From contig NZ_LWHG01000029.1 in NCBI RefSeq assembly GCF_001625445.1, positions 186,001 through 250,000 on the forward strand: a DNA stretch of 64,000 nucleotides, written 5' to 3'. A model generated the notes under the pieces. That model had not been told where the DNA came from, made no database searches, and saw nothing but the letters and a program-made list of their open reading frames with translations. The position numbers and the translations under genes are program-made. This DNA comes from Haladaptatus sp. R4. Its GTDB lineage: Archaea; Halobacteriota; Halobacteria; Halobacteriales; Haladaptataceae. Positions 19,545 through 28,072 of the stretch are shown in pieces. Numbering within the stretch: the first letter of the stretch is position 1; every line of letters starts with the position of its first letter.

Positions 19545-21444
19545 CTACCGCCCCGATCCCGTCTCCTGTGCCAGTTCCGCGAGTCGCCTGCTCTCCGCTA
19601 CGGACGGACACCGGTCGTACAGTCGAACCTCCTCGACACGTCCCCGGAATCCGCTCCCCATGAGGTACGCGTCCCGCAGGAGCGTCCAGTCCGCCGGTTC
19701 GGTTCCGAATTCGATCGGACCCTCGAACGGTCGCGTATCGACCGTCTCGCCGTCGATGAGCAACCGCATCTCCGCCCCGTCCCACTTCCCTTCGACGAAG
19801 TGCCGGACACCCCCGCCGTCCCACTCCCAGCGCGCGGTCCGCTCGTCTCCGCCGTCCGACAGCGCAAACTCGATACCGCCCTCCGTTTCCCGCGAAAACC
19901 CGAGCCGAATCGCGCCGCCAAGATTTGCGACGACCCCTTCGGTCGCCGGGTCGGACGGGGACACCAACGCCGAGACGGACACCCCATCCTGAAAGACGCG
20001 ATTTCGGAACTGATGCGGGCCGAGCGAAACGCCTCGCGTTCCGTCGCCGACGAGGACCTTCCCTTCGATCCCTACGATTCCACCGTTCTCATCGAACGTC
20101 TCGTCGATCCCGTCGCCCGGAAGGCCGCGAAGGACCGTCCCCGAGGAGCGCATGTTCCGGTACGTTCCGGCGAGCCAGAGGACGGGGACCTCGGCCGCCG
20201 CGTTCGACGGAACGACGGGACGGAGGACGGTTCCGGCGGATCGAGTGGCGACGTCCCGCGCCGCCCACGTTCGCCCGCCGGTGTCCGTCTCCAACCGTTT
20301 CAGTCCGCGGTAGCCGTCCCGGTGGAAACAGGCGTAGACGACGTCCGGGTCCGACGGGTCCATCGCGATACCGGCCGAGTAGTGCAGTTCGACGCCGTCC
20401 TCCTCGATGTACCGCCCCGCAGTGGTGATGTGATGGTCGAGCCAACCGTCACCGTCCCATCGCGCGTAGCGATACTCGTGATCGAGCGTCGAGGGGAACG
20501 TGGCGTAGACGACGGCCGGATTTCCGTCGGCATCGACCCCGCAATCCCACACCCAGGCGTACTCGTTGTCCTCGTTCGCGGAGTCGTACACGACCTCCAA
20601 ATCGGAACGCGTCAACGGCAGTTCCGCCTCGCACGCTATCCGACTGCGTCGGCGCGGTAGAACGCGCGTCGCGGTAAGCACAGTGCAGCACGTGCCACTT
20701 CGGGGCGTCGCCGCCACGCTCGGCGTCCGTGAGGAAGAAGTGAACCGTCCCGTCGTCGCCCTGCGCGTGGACGAAGTACATCGAATAGTGGCCGTCCGGC
20801 GCGGCGACCATCTCGTGCTGGTCCGTCCACGTCGAACCGCCGTCGAGCGACCGCCGATAGTAGACGTTGCCGTCGCCGATGTAACCGTACTCGTCGTCGG
20901 TGGCGTCCGCGGTTACCTCCCGATCCCGATAGAAGAGGTACAGCGTTGATCGGCCGTTCTCCGGTACCAGCACCGGGTTCGGGTACGTGACGACGTGCTG
21001 TGAGATGGTTCGACGCCGACCGAATCCGGACACCGACTCCGGTTCCTCGGATATCGCGTAGAATATCTTCTCCCCGTTGTGACCGGTCCAGAACACGATC
21101 AGATGGCCGTCCTCTCGAACGACGAGCGACGGGTTGGTGTGGTCGTCCGCCGAGAACGACGCGTGGAGCGTCGTCCCTGCCCACCCGTTCGCCCGGTGGT
21201 CGTACGCGCCGACCCGGATGTCCGTCCCGGTCGGCCCGCCGAGATAACCGACGTACGTTCGATCCTCGTCACCGACGTAGCGCACCGCTCGCGGGTTCGT
21301 AAACCAGATCCAGCGGGCGACGAAGCCGACGAGACCGTGGTTCGATTCGGGCGAGTAATCCCGAAGGAAGCCGTCTGGGGACCGCGTTCCGGGCCAGTAG
21401 CCGAGCAATCCGATTCGGAGCGTATCCCCTGCTGGGGGCGTCAT
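19545..21444 (-). pseudogene. BNR/sialidase-like propeller protein with C-terminal LamG-like domain, two frameshifts
   Basis: The start at 21444 (MTPPAGDTLRIGLLGYW) lies 5 bp after the HEAT-repeat gene stop. The N-terminal two thirds is a beta-propeller with Asp-box-like motifs (SLDGGSTWTD, and a weaker one in TDTGGRTWAA), and the last 150 residues are a concanavalin/LamG-like sandwich (GFRGRVEEVRLYDRCPS near the end). Such proteins bind or cleave glycans. Single-base losses at about 20666 and 20640 break the frame; the stretch between reads FYRADAVG and the last frame resumes with IACEAELPLTRSDLEVVYD. No signal peptide is visible, so an intracellular role is likely. Confidence 0.75.
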
Positions 21445-21449
21445 ACGCG

Positions 21450-22626
21450 TTATTCCAGCGCCGAACCCTTTGAACCTTGCTCCCCTTGGCGACGAAGTCG
21501 CCTGACTGCCGTCGCAGCGACGTCCCGCACGTCCGGATCGGGATCGTTCTTCGCCACTTCGCGAAGGTCGGCGGGGGAAACCGCGTTCGCGGTTCGAAGC
21601 GTCCGAACCGCGTTCGCGCGGATGAGCGGGTTCTCGTCGGTGAGGAGCGTCCGGAGGGGTTCGCTCGCTCGTTCCACCGCCTCGGGGTGATACTCCGCGA
21701 GATACGAGAGGAACGCGACGCCCAGTCCGCGAACGTCCGGGTCGGGGTCGCGGAGGAAGAGCGCGAGTTCGTCCGCGTCGCCGACGACGGCGTCCGCGAA
21801 CGCCTCCGGATACTCGTCGGTGAGTTCGGCGAGCGCCGACGCGGCCTTCCACGGAACCGGGTGTTCCGGGTCGCTGACGAGCAGTTCGACCAGTTTTCCC
21901 AACTGCGGACGAACGGCGGGAGTCCGCTCCTCGGCGATGACGGCGAACACCTCGCACGCCGTCGCCCGTACGTCGGCGTTTCGGTCGTCCAGCAACGGCC
22001 CGAAGCGGTCGACCGCCTCCAGCGCCGTTTCCGGTCGCTCCGTCGCCACGTTGCGCAGCGTCCGTGCGGCGGCGAACCTGACAATGTCGTTCTCCGCCCT
22101 CGCGTGGCCGAACTCCCGTCCGGAGGGGTTCGGTTCCCGTCCGGGGATGTGCGGTTCCCGTTCGACGGGTTCCGTTTCAGTTTCCGCTTCGAGCAGGCGA
22201 AGCAACGACGAAAATCCGGGTTCGACATCGGTCGGAAATCGCCGTGAGAGCGCGAGAACGGCGAACATCGCCCCATCACGCCCCAACTCCACCGGCGATT
22301 CGAGCATCGGGAACAACGGTTCGGCCGTCTCCCGGAACGGTTCCGGGTCGTCGTCGGCGAGGTGAGCGACGTTCGTGCCGCTCCCGCGCGGACGTCCTCA
22401 TCCCCGTCGGCGATGGAGTCACGAAGTTCCGAGGCGACCGACGCGGCGACGGTCGACGGGCCGCGACCACGACAGCGTACGCTTCGGCGGCGACCGTCCG
22501 TGCCTCCGGAGTGCCACGAACCATGACTTCGACTAACTCCGCCGCCGAAACCGCGTGAGGGTCGTCCCTCGCGGTTTCGAGGAGCGAATTCGCGCTATTT
22601 CGACCGGGTCGTTTCGAAGATGTCAT
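21450..22626 (-). pseudogene. HEAT-repeat protein, two frameshifts
   Basis: About 390 residues when restored, built of helical repeats such as PLLDDRNADVRATACEVFAVI and RDPDPDVRGLGVAFLSYLAE, with repeated D-P-D-P-D-V-R turns. HEAT proteins are scaffolds or lyase-like armadillo folds, and no catalytic motif is seen. The start is uncertain: 22626 (MTSSKRPGR) is chosen, with 22656 also possible. One-base losses at about 22457 and 22374 break the frame; the middle piece reads STVAASVASELRDSIADGDE. It sits between a heparinase-like and a BNR/LamG gene on the same strand, so it probably shares their operon, an odd partner for glycan enzymes. Confidence 0.72.
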
Positions 22627-22783
22627 TCGATAATCTAACTCAAACATCGTCTCCACTTAACTGTATCCCGCCCGCCGACGGTCGTACGGAGTGTCCAACT
22701 TCGCGATGTCCAGCACCGAACGTTCGGTTGGTCGTAACGACCGCGTCGGTTTCGTGGCTCCACCGATTTCACGACGGTGTCGG

Positions 22784-24619
22784 TCACGAGGTCGGACGGA
22801 GGCGTGTCACGAAGACGGTTTCCTCGCCCGCTTCGAACTCGCATCGCGGAGCGAGACAGTTGCGGGCGGCGTAACTCCGTTTCCAGACGCGTTTGTATTC
22901 GGTCGTCGGGAAGTCGACGTAGCTCTCCTCGTAGACCGGCGGGTACGACGGTTGGACGACCGTCGTCGAGCAGTTCGGGGCCGAAACGTCGACCGCTAGC
23001 TCTCCCGGCGGGTTTCGACTCACGACGTTGCCGAGCGAGCGGAGTTGGTCCGTTCGGAGGCGGTAGGTGCCGTCCGACAGTTCGTCGATGGTCTCGGCGT
23101 GGAACAGCGGTCCGCCGCAGTAGCCGTCCTCGCGCGCTCGGACCCTGTCGATGAGCGTCACCTCCCCGGCGTCGTCGAGCAGCACTTCGCGGGTCACCCG
23201 GACGGGCATCCCGTGGAATCGCTCGAACGTCACCCGACAGTGGGCCGTCTCCCCGCCCGTCCGGAGTTCCTCGATGGAGCCACGACAGTTCCCGTCGCCG
23301 GGGAGTATTCGCTCCGGGTCGTCCTCCGGATACCGGCTCCAGTCGCTCGGTTGAACGTAGAACGCGTTGTGGTACAACAGTTCGCGTTGGAGGTAGCCGT
23401 TCGTGCCGAGGTGGACGGAGGAATCACAGCTGAGCATCTGGATGGCGCTCGCGTCCGCGTGATCGTGGACGAGTTCCGGGCCGACCGAAAGCAGGAGGTA
23501 GGTATGTTCGTCCGAACCCGGTTCGCCCCCGGTGAGCGCGACCTGTCCGTCCACCATTCGACGGTCTGGGAGCAACCGCGTGTCCGCGTCGTTCAGGACG
23601 TAGCCGTAGGGAAGCCGTCGAATGCGACCCGCCGGTTCGGGGCGGCTCCACGAATCGACGGTCGAATCGTGCCACAGCGCCGCGAGACTCAGCCACGCCA
23701 GTTCGTGCAGGTGATTCTTGAAGATGAGTCGGCCGTTGTAAACCGACTCCTCCGCCGGTAGGTCCTCGACCGTGTCGAGGAATCGCTCGAAGACGTGGGT
23801 TCGGAAGTACGAGAAGACGTCCGCCGCGGCGTCCTGAAAGTGACCGTCGGAACGGTCGCGCGCGACCCGCTCGAAGAGGGCGATCCACTTGCACTGATGT
23901 TGGTGATAGCCCGTGTCGCCGTACGGGGTCACGATGCCGCCGGGCGTGATCACCTTCAGGTTTCGTTCCAGCATGTTGACCACGCTGGGGGTTCCGTAGA
24001 ACGCGTCCGTCCGTCCCCTGATGTCCGCCCACGCCGAGAGGAAGGTCTCGGCGAACCCCTCGTAGTTCGACGCCTGTTCGTGGAACTCCCGACGGTCCCA
24101 CCACGCGTCCCACACGGCGTCCGTCCGTTCCCCGTAGTCGTGTTTCGCGCCCTCCTCCGGAAAGAGATGGCACGCGTAATCCGCGTAGAAACAGGCACCG
24201 ATGGCGTGGTTGCTCACTTGGTCCCACGACTCGACTTCCTCGCGGTCGCCGACGTATCGGTCCAGCGAATCCTCGGCTTCCGCGACCCATTCGGCACCGA
24301 ATACCGCGCGTTCCTCCGGCGACAGTTCGTCGGCGAGCAGTTCGTACGCCGTCCCGCAGAGGATGGACGCGAAGTGGTCCCCCTGTCCGAAATCGAGCAG
24401 GTGCTCCGCCGCTCTGTCGCGGTACTCCTCCGTCCCGGTCAGTTCGTAGAGGACGGCGTAGATGAGCGCGAAGTCCTGAACGATTCGGTGACGACCGCCC
24501 CATTCGTCGTCCCGGTACTCGCCGTCCCAGTACTCGGACAGTTCCGGCCGACGGAGCGTGGCCAGTCCCGACTCGATGGTAGCTTGGTACTCCCGTTTGC
24601 TGACGACCATTCGTTCCAT
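22784..24619 (-). CDS. Heparinase II/III family protein (polysaccharide lyase), no signal peptide
   Basis: A 611-residue protein. The N-terminal 330 residues are an alpha-helical toroid and the rest a beta-sandwich, with the family's histidine motif LVHDHADASAIQML at about residue 380 and YLQRELLYHNAF further on. Heparinase II/III-type enzymes split uronic-acid glycosides by beta-elimination. No Sec or Tat signal is seen, so it probably acts on imported oligomers. It heads a minus-strand series with the HEAT, BNR/LamG and esterase genes. Upstream are a GTTTGG-type palindrome (24693) and a TTACA-N10-TGTAA palindrome (24869), so expression is probably substrate-controlled. Confidence 0.82.
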   Translation of the reverse strand: MERMVVSKREYQATIESGLATLRRPELSEYWDGEYRDDEWGGRHRIVQDFALIYAVLYELTGTEEYRDRAAEHLLDFGQGDHFASILCGTAYELLADELSPEERAVFGAEWVAEAEDSLDRYVGDREEVESWDQVSNHAIGACFYADYACHLFPEEGAKHDYGERTDAVWDAWWDRREFHEQASNYEGFAETFLSAWADIRGRTDAFYGTPSVVNMLERNLKVITPGGIVTPYGDTGYHQHQCKWIALFERVARDRSDGHFQDAAADVFSYFRTHVFERFLDTVEDLPAEESVYNGRLIFKNHLHELAWLSLAALWHDSTVDSWSRPEPAGRIRRLPYGYVLNDADTRLLPDRRMVDGQVALTGGEPGSDEHTYLLLSVGPELVHDHADASAIQMLSCDSSVHLGTNGYLQRELLYHNAFYVQPSDWSRYPEDDPERILPGDGNCRGSIEELRTGGETAHCRVTFERFHGMPVRVTREVLLDDAGEVTLIDRVRAREDGYCGGPLFHAETIDELSDGTYRLRTDQLRSLGNVVSRNPPGELAVDVSAPNCSTTVVQPSYPPVYEESYVDFPTTEYKRVWKRSYAARNCLAPRCEFEAGEETVFVTRLRPTS

Positions 24620-24692
24620 CGTTGTCGGTTACCGCTAATAAATCTCGGTGTCCGTTAGCTGTTGAAACAACCGCGCGAGCGATGTCCGAATC

Positions 24693-24709
24693 GTTTAGTA
24701 ATACCAAAC
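24693..24709. promoter_or_regulatory. 17-bp palindrome, GTTTGG type, upstream of heparinase gene
   Basis: GTTTAGTAATACCAAAC begins 74 bp upstream of the heparinase start. It is the same palindrome as those beside the IclR gene at 865 and 984, linking the two regions about 24 kb apart. Confidence 0.55.
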
Positions 24710-24868
24710 GGAGAGATTCGTCGATATCGGGCGACTCGCGGTGTCCGTCGATCCGAAGCATCGGTACATCGAGTGGTTCGAGCGGTTCGAGCCGTGTTGA
24801 AGCCGTTTCCTCCTCCCAAACGGGCGTCGGAAATTTGGGTAAACCGTCCGCGAGTACTGCGAAATCAA

Positions 24869-24888
24869 TTACATCACTATGACTGTAA
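24869..24888. promoter_or_regulatory. Palindrome TTACA-N10-TGTAA
   Basis: TTACATCACTATGACTGTAA, flanked by A and T so the arms extend to ATTACA/TGTAAT. It lies 250 bp upstream of the heparinase start. See also 908, 38838 and 55902. Confidence 0.5.
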
Positions 24889-24945
24889 TCGTGATTGAGC
24901 CAACAGGGATGAAACGACCGTTCGAAGGAGTTCGTCCGTCCGTGC

Positions 24946-24962
24946 GTTTGGAAAGGCCAAAC
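24946..24962. promoter_or_regulatory. Weak GTTTGG-type palindrome
   Basis: GTTTGGAAAGGCCAAAC keeps the outer GTTTGG/CCAAAC arms but not the TA-N-TA centre. It lies just after the sulfatase stop (24976, minus strand). It may be a diverged operator or chance. Confidence 0.25.
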
Positions 24963-24975
24963 GGAAGTTACGTTG

Positions 24976-26370
24976 TCACGTGGTTTTCCCGGAAAAGGAG
25001 CCTCGGTAGGCGTTGAAACCGGCGGGACCGTCGCGGGCGATGACGTGGAGTGGGTCCTCCCTCGAACCGAGGTGTCGGTCCGCCCACGACAACCGCTGTC
25101 GGTCGAGGTCCGAGACGAGTTCCGGACGGTCCGCCGCCCGGTCGTCCTGCTCCCACGGGTCCGCGACCATGTCGTACAGTTGGTAGTCGGGAACGGTGTC
25201 GCCCCACATCCCCGGATGATACGTTCTGATGAGCTTCCACCGTTCGGTTCGAATCGTCCGCTGTGCGGTGTACAGTCCGTGGTCGAAGACGACGTGCGAC
25301 CGCCAATCAGCGTCCGGGTCCCGAAGGAGCGGAACGAGCGACTGCCCCTGCCACCGGGACGGCGGTTCGATACCCGCGAACGCCGCGAGCGTCGGTGCCA
25401 TATCGACGTTGGTCACCAACTGCTCCCTCGCGCCGAGTTCCGCGGTGAACGAGGCGGGCGGTTTGACGAGGAGCGGAACGCGTTGGGTCCCGTCGTGGGT
25501 ACTCCAGTGTTCGCGGTACAACCCGTGTTCCCCGAACTCCTCGCCGTGATCGGCCGTCAGCACGATGAGCGTCTCGTCGTACAACCCTTCCGTTTCGAGA
25601 TGTTCGATGATGCGACCGATGTGTCGGTCCGCGTAGCGGATTTCGGCGCGGTACTGAGCGAGTTCTTCGGCGAGGTCGTCCCTGCTCTCGACCTCCATGT
25701 GTGACGCCGAGCGCCACGCGTCCCACGTTCGGTGCTCGGCTATCTGCTCAGCGGTCGGATGCGGCGGCAGCGGACACCCACGGAACTCCTCTATCTCCGA
25801 TTCCGAACGGTTGTACGGGCCGTGCGGGTCCCAGAACTGCGCGTAGAGGAAGAACTCCTCCGCGTCGAGGTTGACGATGAAGTCGATGGCCTCGTCCGCA
25901 ACCGTCTCCGCACGCGGCGTCTGGAAATACTCACCCTCCGCGTCCGGTTCCTGTGGCTGTCGAAACTCGTGCCACACGTGGTAAAACCACGGCGCGGGGT
26001 GTCTCGGGAACGACGATATCCCTCCCGTGGTGATCCGATTTTGAAAGAACAGTTCCGGCAGGTGCCACCAGTCGTGTTCGTTTTCGGTGCTCTCGGCCCA
26101 ACTCCCCGCCCAGTCGGTCCAGTGCCGCGGATTGTGCACCTGCTGGGAGTGTCTCCCGTGCGTCTCCACGCCGTTGTGGATACCGTATCGGCCGGTCATC
26201 AGCGCGGCACGGGACGGCATACAGGGCGAGTTCGCGACGTAGGCGGCATCGAAGCGAACCGAATCCGCGGCGAGCGCGTCGATGTTCGGCGTCGTCGGCG
26301 CGGACTGGCCGTAGGCACCGACGTGGTCGGCGCGGAGCGAATCGACGTCCAGATACAGGATTCGTACCAT
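24976..26370 (-). CDS. Sulfatase, Cys type
   Basis: A 464-residue alkaline-phosphatase-superfamily sulfatase. The metal ligands D8 and D10 (LYLDVDSLRADH) and the catalytic motif C50-M-P-S-R (NSPCMPSRAALMTGR) are intact. The Cys must become formylglycine for activity in known sulfatases. The second metal site is in VLTADHGEEFGEHG. It would remove sulfate esters from glycans, and has no signal peptide, so intracellular action is likely. It diverges from the second sulfatase across 145 bp; an AAAAGTATAG element about 30 bp upstream may be its TATA box. Confidence 0.9.
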   Translation of the reverse strand: MVRILYLDVDSLRADHVGAYGQSAPTTPNIDALAADSVRFDAAYVANSPCMPSRAALMTGRYGIHNGVETHGRHSQQVHNPRHWTDWAGSWAESTENEHDWWHLPELFFQNRITTGGISSFPRHPAPWFYHVWHEFRQPQEPDAEGEYFQTPRAETVADEAIDFIVNLDAEEFFLYAQFWDPHGPYNRSESEIEEFRGCPLPPHPTAEQIAEHRTWDAWRSASHMEVESRDDLAEELAQYRAEIRYADRHIGRIIEHLETEGLYDETLIVLTADHGEEFGEHGLYREHWSTHDGTQRVPLLVKPPASFTAELGAREQLVTNVDMAPTLAAFAGIEPPSRWQGQSLVPLLRDPDADWRSHVVFDHGLYTAQRTIRTERWKLIRTYHPGMWGDTVPDYQLYDMVADPWEQDDRAADRPELVSDLDRQRLSWADRHLGSREDPLHVIARDGPAGFNAYRGSFSGKTT

Positions 26371-26482
26371 TTCGTTCGACCGTTCGCAGGTCGTGCAACT
26401 ATACTTTTCCCCGATTCAACGGCGGTCCGCGTCGGCCCGTTGCACGCACATCCGAACACAAATAGGGGGAGAGACGGGAGAA

Positions 26483-26490
26483 AATTATAT
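26483..26490 (+). promoter_or_regulatory. TATA box of the second sulfatase gene
   Basis: AATTATAT lies 26 bp before the ATG at 26516, in the divergent promoter between the two sulfatases. Confidence 0.45.
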
Positions 26491-26515
26491 CCCCGCTCCG
26501 TGTGAAACCACCGGC

Positions 26516-27946
26516 ATGCCCGACCGGCCGAACGTTCTGTTCATCATGACGGACCAACACCGAGGCGATGCGCTCGGAATCGATCCGAACTGTCCGCGCG
26601 ACGAGGACGGTTTTCCGCTCGTACACACGCCAAATCTGAACCGGTTCGTCGAACGCGGGGCGCATTTCTCCCGCGCATACACGCCTGCCCCTTCCTCGAT
26701 ACCCGCTCGTCGGTGTCTCTGGACCGGACAAACACCGGCAACGAACGGGTGTACGAACTGGACGACCGCCGAGTGGTCGTTCCCGCACACGCTTCCCGGG
26801 GAACTCTCGAAAGCAGGATACCAGACTCGATTGACGGGAAAGACCCATTCGCTCCCCCCTCGCAATCACTTCGGGTTCGACCACATCGTCCTCCACGCGG
26901 GTCTCAACGGGTTGGACGACGACTACTCGGAATGGCTCGCCGAGCGGAGCGACGGCGACTTCGACGAGATTTCCCACGGGTGCGGGCGGAATTCGTGGGA
27001 TCCCCGCCCGTCCCACCTTCCGGAACACCTCCACCCGACGAACTGGACGACGAACCGCGCGCTCGAATTCTTCGAGAAACGCGACCCGACGCGGCCGTTC
27101 TTCCACGCCGTCTCGTACGTCCGACCGCACCAACCGTTCGACCCTCCACAGACGTACTGGGACCAGTACATCGACCGGGAGATTCCCGCACCCGCCGTGG
27201 GCGACTGGGCGGAGGAAACGTACCGCCAACACGTCCCCGACGTTCCGGCGACCGACGCGTGGTGTGCCGATCTGTCACCGACCACGGTTCACCGGGCGCG
27301 CGCCGGATACTACGCTTCCGTCACCCACATCGACCACCAGATTAACCGACTACTCGGAAAACTACGGACGACCGGGGAGTTGGAGAACACCGTCGTCATC
27401 TTCACCGCCGACCACGGGGAGATGCTGGGCGACCACCTGCTCTGGCGGAAGACGTACGCCTACGAGGGGTCCGCTCGGGTGCCGCTACTCGTTCGGTTTC
27501 CGGATGGGATGGAACCGCCGACGGACGAGCGAATCGATGACCCCGTCGGCCTCGAAGACGTCATGCCGACCGTTCTCGACCTCGCGGGCGCACCGATTCC
27601 GGAGACGGTCGAGGGGCGGAGTCTCCTCCCGCTCATCGAGGGGCGTTCGGAGTGGCGCGAGTGCTATCACGGCGAGCACGGCCCCATATACCACGACGAG
27701 AACGCGATGCAGTACGTGGTCACCGACGAGCACAAATATATCTGGAACTCCGTGACGGGGGAGGAGTTGCTGTTCGACCTGGCGGAGGACCCCGACGAAC
27801 TCTCGGACGAATCGACCAACCCGGCGTACGAAGGAACGCTCTCGTCGCTTCGTGACCGTCTCATCGGCCATCTGGAGGATCATCCGTTAGACTACACCAA
27901 CGGCGAGCGGTTGACCCCACGGGTGATCGACCGGCCGCCCGTGTAA
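26516..27946 (+). CDS. Sulfatase-family hydrolase, Ser at the catalytic position
   Basis: A 476-residue protein of the same superfamily. The first metal site is in LFIMTDQHRGDALG, the second in IFTADHGEMLGDHLLW. The catalytic motif reads S61-I-P-A-R-R (TPAPSSIPARRCLWTGQ), with Ser where the divergent neighbour has Cys. Ser-type sulfatases are known but need a radical-SAM maturase for formylglycine; none is seen in this window. A phosphodiesterase-like or unmodified-Ser enzyme is an alternative. The start at 26516 (MPDRPNVLF) is preferred because the upstream codons overlap the divergent promoter. No signal peptide. Confidence 0.88.
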   Translation: MPDRPNVLFIMTDQHRGDALGIDPNCPRDEDGFPLVHTPNLNRFVERGAHFSRAYTPAPSSIPARRCLWTGQTPATNGCTNWTTAEWSFPHTLPGELSKAGYQTRLTGKTHSLPPRNHFGFDHIVLHAGLNGLDDDYSEWLAERSDGDFDEISHGCGRNSWDPRPSHLPEHLHPTNWTTNRALEFFEKRDPTRPFFHAVSYVRPHQPFDPPQTYWDQYIDREIPAPAVGDWAEETYRQHVPDVPATDAWCADLSPTTVHRARAGYYASVTHIDHQINRLLGKLRTTGELENTVVIFTADHGEMLGDHLLWRKTYAYEGSARVPLLVRFPDGMEPPTDERIDDPVGLEDVMPTVLDLAGAPIPETVEGRSLLPLIEGRSEWRECYHGEHGPIYHDENAMQYVVTDEHKYIWNSVTGEELLFDLAEDPDELSDESTNPAYEGTLSSLRDRLIGHLEDHPLDYTNGERLTPRVIDRPPV

Positions 27947-28036
27947 TTATCGACGAACGGTGTAGCTGTTGACTGAATTCGTGGATTTCGGTGCTGTAAT
28001 CCTCGCTCACAACTATTCACAATCAATATCGTCGAA

Positions 28037-28044
28037 ATATTTAT
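28037..28044 (+). promoter_or_regulatory. TATA box of the exported heparinase gene
   Basis: ATATTTAT about 30 bp before the ATG at 28073; suggests a leaderless transcript. Confidence 0.45.
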
Positions 28045-28066
28045 CATCTATTACGTTAGATAATAA
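28041..28066. promoter_or_regulatory. Inverted repeat overlapping the promoter of the exported heparinase
   Basis: Arms TTATCATCTA (28041-28050) and TAGATAATAA (28057-28066) match at 9 of 10 positions around a 6-bp centre. It overlaps the TATA box and runs to 6 bp before the start codon, a good position for a repressor. The sequence differs from the other palindromes in the window. Confidence 0.4.
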
Positions 28067-28072
28067 CACGCA

